In this document: in pieces, positions 57,346 through 64,000 of the stretch
How positions within the stretch are numbered: the first letter of the stretch is position 1
Layout: the number at the start of each line of letters is the position of its first letter
Notes under the pieces: generated by a model
Databases searched by the model: none
What the model was told of the DNA's origin: nothing
What the model saw: only the letters and a program-made list of their open reading frames with translations
Assembly: GCA_032717465.1 (NCBI GenBank)
Contig: CM064690.1
Span: 26,804,653 to 26,868,652, forward strand
Length of the DNA: 64,000 nucleotides
Direction: 5' to 3'
Source: Coenobita brevimanus
Lineage: Eukaryota > Arthropoda > Malacostraca > Decapoda > Coenobitidae
Position numbers and translations under genes: made by a program

Positions 57346-57480
57346 CCTTCAGTTCGAAAAAGTCCTTCCTTAGCTGAATAAAAATCATATGGATATAACA
57401 GGAGTAAAATGAAAAGAGTATCGAATAAAATGAAAAGAAAATCGATGGCTCCCTAGCAAAGACGTCTAACTTGCCACATG
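57345..57480 (-). repeat. type B inverted arm
   Basis: CTTCAGTTCGAAAAAGTCCT then the core variant at 57372-57392 (AGCTGAATAAAAATCATATG) and AACAGGAGTAAAATGAAAAG. Confidence 0.75.
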
Positions 57481-57544
57481 ATGAAGGGAATTTCTGCCAT
57501 TACCTTGACCAACCTAGAAAACTCGACAAGAATCAATCAGTTTT

Positions 57545-58025
57545 CCGCAGTTCCTGTCCCTTATTCCCTAGTTCCCTGAGATTCAAGGTCGTTCCTGGGG
57601 ACAACATTTAGGTCCTTCCCCTCACCCTCCCTGCATCTCGTCTTTGAAATCACCTTTATGTACTGTTCCTTAAGGTTCAGAGTTATTTAAGAGGGCCCAG
57701 TTTAGGTCCCCCTCACCCGTCCCCTTAGCTATAATTCTGTCCCTTATTCCCCACTTCCGAAAGACTTTTCCAGGGGGCCGAGTTTAGGTCCATCCCCATT
57801 TAAGCATGAAATTGTCCCTTATTCCCAGGTTCCCTAAAGCTCAAAGTTGTCTCAGGGAATGCAGTTCAGGTCCCTATCCCTTACCACTCCTTGTCTCAAC
57901 CCTGATTCCGTCCCTTATTTCCTAGTTCCCTGAGGCTCAAAGTCGTGCAGGGGGCCCAGGTCAGGTCCCTACCCCTTACCGCCCCTTGTCTCAACCCTGA
58001 TTTCGTCCCTCAAGGCTGTCACTCA
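57545..58025 (+). repeat. 75-108-bp tandem array, five to six copies
   Basis: Anchors CTGTCCCTTATTCCC(TAG) recur at about 57556, 57664 (decayed), 57739, 57814, 57910 and 58004. The rest of each unit reads TTCCCTGAGGCTCAAAGTCG, then GGGGGCCCAG, TTTAGGTCC and CCCCTTACC-like words. Unit length varies by indels that are not multiples of three. Confidence 0.88.
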
Positions 58026-58200
58026 AACCCTAATGGCCAGAAGCGTCACTGCCAATACGTAGTCGATGTCAAATTAACTCCACGTGAATAGTCCTTTAAT
58101 TGCAATCACTTATGGGCGCGGGAGGGAAGTCTTTCTGTCCGAGATAGTACCGGGCTGGACACTTCGACTGACAGCCAATGTGTGTTCGGAAATTACTACC

Positions 58201-58301
<101 letters not shown>

Positions 58302-58369
58302 CATCTGGCCTGTTCTAGCTGGTGTGGGCGTGTGTGAATTTATCAATGTGCGCTTGTCAGTGTGTCTTT

Positions 58370-58418
58370 ATGTGTGTGTGTGTGTGTATGCCAATGTGAA
58401 TGAGTGAGTGACAATACT

Positions 58419-58492
<74 letters not shown>
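58370..58492 (+). repeat. (GT)n tracts
   Basis: Short (GT)n at 58371-58388 and a long perfect tract at 58423-58491. Confidence 0.97.
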
Positions 58493-58494
<2 letters not shown>

Positions 58495-58725
58495 CCAACA
58501 ACACCACGGATTAATACTTACCTAAACACAACATCCACAACCGTATAACAAAATAAGGACACGTTTTCAATACCCCATAATACTTCATTAACTAAGAGAG
58601 AAAGTAATACAGACTGTGATATTCTTCTTTCGTGTTTATCAAGAAATTAGGGAGTTAATTTTGAAGTAATTCCCTTATTATGATGAGGCAGCGAACCCAT
58701 ACAGGTAATTTGGTAGACAGGCGTG
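58495..58725. other. no gene recognised
   Basis: AT-rich, non-repetitive. Confidence 0.4.
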
Positions 58726-58729
58726 TGTG

Positions 58730-58831
58730 GAGATGGACAGGGACGGACAGAGAGGGAGAGGTGAAGGGAGGGTGGAGGGGGAGAGGGGTTGAAGGGGGAG
58801 GGAAGAAGGAAAGGGGGGTCATAGGTAGGTA

Positions 58832-58865
<34 letters not shown>

Positions 58866-59020
58866 GAAGTGAAAAATGAAGACAAATAAATCAGAAAAAG
58901 TAATCAAACAAGAAGAAAAAAAGTCGGAAAACAACGGAAAGAGAGGAGAGGAGGCAGATAGACAGACAGACGGGAGGGGGAGAGTAGACAGAGAGACAGA
59001 CAGGCGAACTGACAGACAAC
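58730..59020 (+). repeat. purine-rich block with (AC)n at 58832
   Basis: GGGAGG/GGGGAGA words at 58735-58820, (AC)n at 58832-58863, then A/G-rich DNA with GACAGACAGA tetramers at 58960-59015. Confidence 0.88.
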
Positions 59021-59109
59021 GAAAAAGCTCCCGACACATCCATATTAAATTGATACACCGTAGATTAAGTCTGTCAGGTAAGGGTAATCCAGCCTCCGTA
59101 GACATCCTC

Positions 59110-59303
59110 GCGTGACCCATCAAAACAATCAAGACAACCTAACTCACATCGTCGTATATGTTAGGATTCGTGATTGTTTTGACGCGGCTGAACTCTTTAT
59201 TTCGAGGATCGTTCGGAGGATAACGCACTGTCTTTACATAATGCTTCAAAATGTCAAGAAATACCCACCACATCATTTAGGATTCAAGATTGTTTTGACG
59301 TGA
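59110..59303. repeat. three-copy repeat, one copy inverted
   Basis: GATTGTTTTGACG-type sequence preceded by TTAGGATTC occurs at 59161-59184 and 59277-59300 (116 bp apart). The inverse, TCAAAACAATC, is at 59120-59130. The outer pair forms short imperfect inverted ends of a segment of about 190 bp. Confidence 0.7.
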
Positions 59304-59304
59304 G

Positions 59305-60190
59305 GTGGGAAGACAGGAAGAGGCTGACAGTGAAGGAGGTACGAAGAAACAAGAAGTGTGAGACGGAGAAGAAGCAATGAGAGACAGAGGAAGCCGGGGA
59401 GAGAGGGAGGGCAAGGCAAGGGGACAGAATGAAACGGAGCGAAAGCATTAGAGAGAAGTCAGGAAGAAACAGGGAAAAAGTAGGAGAAGGAGGAAGAAGT
59501 AAGAAAGAGGCAGGAAGAAAGCAAAATGAAATGGAAGACAGCGGACGACAGGGAGAAACAGAGAGACATAGGAAGACTGGGAGAGGCAGGAGGAGGCAGG
59601 AGAAGACAGGGGAGAAGGGAGAGGAGGCAGGAGGAGGCAGAGGAGAAGGGGGAGGAGGGGTGGGGAGAATAGGGAAGGGGAAGACATCACTCCTTGCCAA
59701 TCACGTAGGGAGGCATAAAACCCTTCCCCTATCTTTCACCGTTAAATTGATAGTTACTCCCCAGGCTGATGCCATAATTGCTCACTCCACCATACCCTCT
59801 CTCACTCCTCGAAGGTTAGGTGGAAAGGGAGAGAAAGGGAGGAGGAGGAGAGGGAGATATGGACGAAAAAAGGGGGTGAAGGAGAGGAGGAGGAGAGGGG
59901 GACATGGACGAAAGAAGAGTGTGAAGGAGGGAAGATGGGAAAGAAAGACAGCGAAGTCGTGAAAGGAAGAAACATGGAGAGAAGAAAGTTGAAAAAGGGA
60001 AGAGGAGAGAAAGACAGGGGTGGAGAAGTGGAAGAGGAGGAGGAGGAGGCATGACGAAAGAAGAAAGAAGAGAAGGGGACCAGTGGTGCAAGGAGAGGAA
60101 GACTGGGAAAGAGGGAAGAAAAGAAGAGAGAGAAGGAGACGAGGGGAGAATGTGAAAGAGGGAATGAGGGAAATACGAGCTAGGTTAATG
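59305..60190 (+). repeat. polypurine domain
   Basis: GGAAGA/GGAGG-rich, interrupted at 59695-59810 by non-repetitive DNA. Repeats of GGAGGAGGAGAGGG with CATGGACGAAARAAG occur about 60 bp apart near 59839 and 59885. Confidence 0.88.
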
Positions 60191-60336
60191 TTAAATGTCT
60201 GAATCAATCTACCAACAGGATTAAGGGCAAAAACGAGACACTGAGTATGGACAGACAGACGGACAGACAGACACACAGTAGAGGAAAAGTTGCAACAGAT
60301 GTCATATTACCCTCTGTAAGTCTATCAGCGCTATTA

Positions 60337-60506
<170 letters not shown>

Positions 60507-60665
60507 GAAACAACATTACCTGTACACATTCTAATACCATTTCTTCTTCCCATTATCTTACTTCTTGCATCTAGACTTTCGGTTACCATGGAAACGACCT
60601 CAACCACTACTTCAAAGTAATCATTAAGGGGTAGAATATCAGGTATTATAGGAACTACTTACATT
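60507..60665. other. no gene recognised
   Basis: Non-repetitive DNA between the GT-GC tract and the 82-bp repeat. Confidence 0.4.
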
Positions 60666-60669
60666 ATGA

Positions 60670-60870
60670 ATTTTATATATCAGTTACTTGAATTATATAT
60701 GTGTAGTTATATAATACAGTCATATAAGAGGTGATTACTTTTTTTTTTACTTTGTAGGCGAAAGTCACCTTAAATATATATGTTTACTTATATGATAATC
60801 TGATAATGTAAGAGGTAATTATTTTTGTGAACTTTCTTGGCAACAGTTACCTTAATTACATACGTGTGGC
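60670..60870 (+). repeat. 82-bp AT-rich tandem repeat
   Basis: Units begin at 60681 (CAGTTACTTGAATTATATAT), about 60763 (AGTCACCTTAAATATATATG) and about 60844 (CAGTTACCTTAATTACATAC, truncated). The shared inner part is AATAYAGTCATATAAGAGGT / AATCTGATAATGTAAGAGGT. Confidence 0.85.
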
Positions 60871-61009
60871 GGATTGGATGATTAAGGCCGTATAATTATG
60901 CAGAAGGAACGAGGGAAATGGACTAGATATGTAAAAGACCTGTTCTTGTTTACCTGTCGTGACGTCACACAGGTGGCATATGCTCCTTCTTCATTATCAT
61001 GCTAACGGT

Positions 61010-61770
61010 GCTCCCTCTCCTCTTCTCCCCCTCCTCTTCTCCCTCACTCCCCTCCTCTCCCCACCCCCACCTCTCCCCCAGTATCTCTTCAGCCTATGTA
61101 TCCCTTCTTCCTATCTCTCTTACACACCCATCCTTCCTCTCTCTTCTCCCCTTTCTTCCTCTTTCATTTTTTTACTCCCTCCTCACCTCTTTTCCCCCCT
61201 CTTCACACCTCATTTCCCCTCTCTTTCTTCTCCTCTCTTAGTCTCGCTCCTTTCTATTCTCATTTCTGTTTTCGTCCTCCTTCCCTTCCCTCTCTCACTC
61301 TACCCCCACGGCAGCTCTACCTCTCTTCTTCCTCTTCCCTTCCACCCACTTCTTTTTCTTCATTCACACTTCTCCTTATACTTTTTCCTGTCCCATTTCG
61401 GCTTAACTTATTTCGCTTTCCCCCCGCCATCACATTCTTCCAAACTTATTTTTCTCTTTTCTTTTTTTTTTCCCTTGTCTTCAACCGACCTTCCTTCCGT
61501 CTCCCCTGTCCTCTCTTTTCACACTTCTCTTCACTCCTGTCCCTTTCCTCCACTCTTCTCTTCCAGCTGTCTTCCTTTCTTCTCCCTCTTCTCTACTACC
61601 CATCCTCCTCTCTTTTTTCAATTCTCTTCTTAGGTATCTCCCATTCCTATCCCTCCTCTCTTCCACCTGTCTCCCATTCCTCTCCCCTTTTCCTACAACT
61701 ATTTTCCTTTCCTCTTCCACTCCTCCCTTCCACCTGCCTTCCTTTCCTATCTCCCTTTCTTCCACCTACC

Positions 61771-61812
<42 letters not shown>

Positions 61813-62095
61813 TTTCCTCAACCCCTTTCTTCCAATTACCTTCCCTTTCTCTCCTCTCTCCTTTCACCTACCTCAATTTTTCTCTTCCCTTTTCTTCCAC
61901 CTACCTTTTTCCTCTCCTCTTTCCTTTCAATTACCACCTTTCTCTCTTTTCTTCCTTCCATCTCCCTCCCCTGTGTTCTTCTCTCCCTCTCTCTCCCTTC
62001 TTTTCTTCTCTCCATCTCTCTCCTCTCTTCCCTTCCATCAATCTCCCTTCCCTCTTCCCTTCCACCTATCTCCCTTCCCTCCCTCCATACAGGTG
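61010..62095 (+). repeat. polypyrimidine domain with (CT)n at 61769
   Basis: About 1.1 kb of TTCC, CTCC and TTTC words. Units like CTTCCACCTACCTTCCTTTC recur from about 61660 to 62080, and (CT)n lies at 61769-61809. Frames of 224 and 338 aa overlap in two phases and are compositional. Confidence 0.92.
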
Positions 62096-62212
62096 TGCCT
62101 ATAATTACCTGACAGGTCTGGCCACCGCAGAATCCATCATTATAATAATTACCCTCAATGAACAAACTAAGACTTACGCCTCAAGATACCAGTGACTCGC
62201 TTTGTTATGGTA

Positions 62213-62312
<100 letters not shown>

Positions 62313-62356
62313 TTATGATTTTGTGGCTTGTGTGTTCGCGGTGTATGAGTTAAGTC

Positions 62357-62357
<1 letters not shown>

Positions 62358-62388
<31 letters not shown>
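62358..62388 (+). repeat. (AC)n microsatellite
   Basis: Perfect AC tract of about 15 units, complementary to the GT tract just upstream. Confidence 0.96.
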
Positions 62389-62389
<1 letters not shown>

Positions 62390-62393
<4 letters not shown>

Positions 62394-62735
62394 AAGGAGG
62401 TCACTCAGATCAAAGTAAAACGAAAAACCAAACAAGAACTCTCACTGATTAGCATATCCATTCCAACCTTCCAATAATTTTCTTTCACATTCTTCACATT
62501 TATTCAGTCTTCAGGATTTCTTTACCCACTCAGAATTTCAATCAGGGCCTCAATAATTCACTCAGTCATTCACACGTGTTGGACCTATTAATTATTCATG
62601 CATTTCATCGACCACTCACTCACTGATTCACTAATGATACGACTCCTTAAATTGTCAGTCTTTATTTTATTTTATTATTTCTTTTTGGATATGCTATTGA
62701 CTCCTTTCCAACAGGATGACAGTTTTTTTGTTTTT
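62390..62735. other. no gene recognised
   Basis: AT-rich DNA with recurrent CACTCA/TTCACTCA words. Confidence 0.4.
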
Positions 62736-62739
62736 GTTT

Positions 62740-63050
62740 TTTGTTTTGCGGTTGTTAGATAATTTAATTTTGGTTTGAAGAGCGCCCCATTAGTGTTAGG
62801 AATAAGGCTATATCTAACTCCCACTTTTCTAATAAAAAATCGATTGGAAGTATCTGTAGGTACTCATAATCCCTTCAGCTCGAAATAATATTGCTTGGAG
62901 GTAAAGGAATAAAATTGTCATAAAGAAGAGGTGTCCTTTTAACTCAAAAATTTTCTAACTTCAGGTTTGAAAAGCCTCTCTTAATCAAAATAAAATCGTC
63001 TGAAGAAAGCTAAAATAAGAAAAAAAAAAAATCACCATTAAGGGATTTCG
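62740..63050. repeat. decayed type B family copies, both orientations
   Basis: Inverted core at 62987-63004 (AAAATAAAATCGTCTGAAG) preceded by GAAAAGCCTCTCTTAATC. A decayed forward arm GTTAGATAATTTAATTTTGG at about 62754 is followed by GGCTATATCTAACTCCCAC. AAATCGATTGGAAG at 62838 and AAAATTGTCATAAAG at 62911 are probable further remnants. Confidence 0.7.
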
Positions 63051-63074
63051 TCGTCTGTCATTTTTCTAGTTTTG

Positions 63075-63835
63075 GTCAGTCATTTCCTCGATTTGTTATC
63101 TTCACTGCCTTGCTCTTACCCTCCTTCCTTCATTCATCAAATTCCTGTCCCTTCCTGCACTTACTCGCTTCCTCTTATTTCTTCTGCCTCTCTTCATTCC
63201 TCTCTTATCACCTCCATCTACCCCCTCCACACAAATTTCCCAGTCACTTGTTTCCTTCTTCTGTCTTTTCCTCCTTCCATCCATCTTGTAAGCTCCCTCT
63301 CCTTTCCCGGCAAACATACTATCCCTGCTTGCTTTCTCTCTCTTCCCTCCGTTCCTCCTTCTTCTTATCCCCCCATCCTCCTTCTTTCCCTCCTAACTTT
63401 CTACCCACCTTCCTTTCTTTCCTTCCTATTTCTCTCTATTTCATTCCCTCCAACGTTTCTTGCTTCCTTCCTGTCCTTCCACTCTTCCTTATTCCTCTGT
63501 CTTCCTCCCTTTCCTCCTTCCAACCTTCCTTCCTTCTTTCATCTCTCTCTTTCCTATCTTGTTACCCTCCCACCCTCTTTTGTCACTCTGTTTTCCTCAG
63601 ACCTCTGTTCCCTCCACTTACTATCCTTCTCTCCTACCTACCATTCCTCCTCCTAGTATCATTTCCTCCCTTTTCTTTACTATCTTCCTTTCTTCCCTTC
63701 CACTTTCCTTCCCTTTTCCTTACCTTCCTGTAATCTCACCCACCTTTCTCTTAGCTACCTTCCTCTTCTTCTATCCTTTCCCTCTCTTTTATCCCTCCAT
63801 CTTCCTTCCTTACTTCTCCTCGTCTCTCCCCGAGT
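63075..63835 (+). repeat. polypyrimidine domain
   Basis: TTCC/TCCC/CTTT-rich DNA to about 63835. Ser/Leu/Pro/Phe frames on plus (63072-63906) are compositional and overlap in three phases. Confidence 0.9.
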
Positions 63836-63839
63836 CTTC

Positions 63840-63978
63840 CCAGTTCCCATGCTCCCCGGTACGAGGTGCGGTCTCCCGGTACAGCCACGACAAGCAGGAG
63901 TTTTAATTACGCACCGGTAGACGGGGAGGGACAAAGCAAATGTATTCCACCTTTGATAGCTTCCGGTGGGGCTGCCTG
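63840..63978. other. moderate-GC non-repetitive segment
   Basis: CCGGTACGAGG and TCCCGGTACAG words repeat at 63856 and 63872, and CACCGGTAGACGGGGAGG follows at about 63913. No gene recognised. A (GGGA)n tract starts at about 63978 and runs to the window end. Confidence 0.45.
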
Positions 63979-64000
63979 GAGGGAGGGAGGGAGGGAGGGA

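Noticed and set aside
61096..62112. 338-aa plus-strand frame
   Set aside because: Polypyrimidine composition, overlapping another open phase.

Overview
This is 64 kb of animal (eukaryotic) nuclear DNA in which I can support no protein-coding gene, rRNA or intact tRNA. Its hallmark is extreme simple-sequence content. There are dozens of (AC/GT)n and (GA/CT)n tracts of about 40-140 bp, several AAT, CAC/CAT, TCC/GGA and GTA tracts, many poly-A runs, and kilobase-long strand-asymmetric polypurine or polypyrimidine domains. That profile fits a decapod crustacean (crab or shrimp) intergenic or deep-intronic region best. The assignment is inference from repeat style only, and another SSR-rich invertebrate is possible. 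Every long open frame I examined is a translation of low-complexity DNA (Ser-Leu-Pro-Phe, Cys-Val, His-Thr, Arg-Glu runs). The few frames outside simple repeats look like chance.

Layout. 0-9 kb: AT-moderate DNA with decayed repeats, pyrimidine then purine blocks (1.6-2.4 kb), a CAC/CAT domain (2.9-3.5 kb), compound GA/GT tracts and a 32-bp minisatellite (6.8-7.4 kb). 9-12.1 kb: a 700-bp alternating purine-pyrimidine tract, a 53-bp tandem repeat, and the densest cluster of the dispersed family described below. 12-26 kb: alternating pyrimidine and purine domains with GA/GT tracts, 41-bp, 28-bp and 27-bp minisatellites, and a tRNA-like SINE candidate at 23.2 kb. 26-37 kb: AAT tracts, poly-A, a 21-bp-arm palindrome (27.4 kb), purine domains, G-rich DNA and a (GTA)n seeded in a decayed tandem array (30.7-31.1 kb). 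37-49 kb: decayed 125-156-bp repeats, a higher-order 25-27-bp minisatellite (41.1-41.45 kb), large purine and pyrimidine blocks with a strand switch at 46.1 kb, and TAGA-type arrays. 49-64 kb: CT-rich domains, a 28-bp minisatellite made of splice-site-like units (52.8-53.2 kb), a 75-108-bp tandem array (57.5-58.0 kb), a long GT-GC Z-DNA-type tract (60.3-60.5 kb) and pyrimidine-rich DNA to the end.

The most notable non-simple signal is a family of diverged repeats sharing the core CAGACGATTTTATTCAGCT. It occurs on both strands across the whole window (about 16 good cores plus more degenerate ones). It has two contexts: type A, about 95 bp and often tandem, with GTGAGTCACAGGAGCCTGAG downstream and CCCTCTCATG upstream; and type B, often a forward core followed about 70-110 bp later by an inverted core, with a GAGGGGTTAGATTTAGCC segment between. 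Much of the apparently unique DNA here seems to be decayed copies of this family. It could be an old MITE-like or satellite-derived element; I cannot name it.
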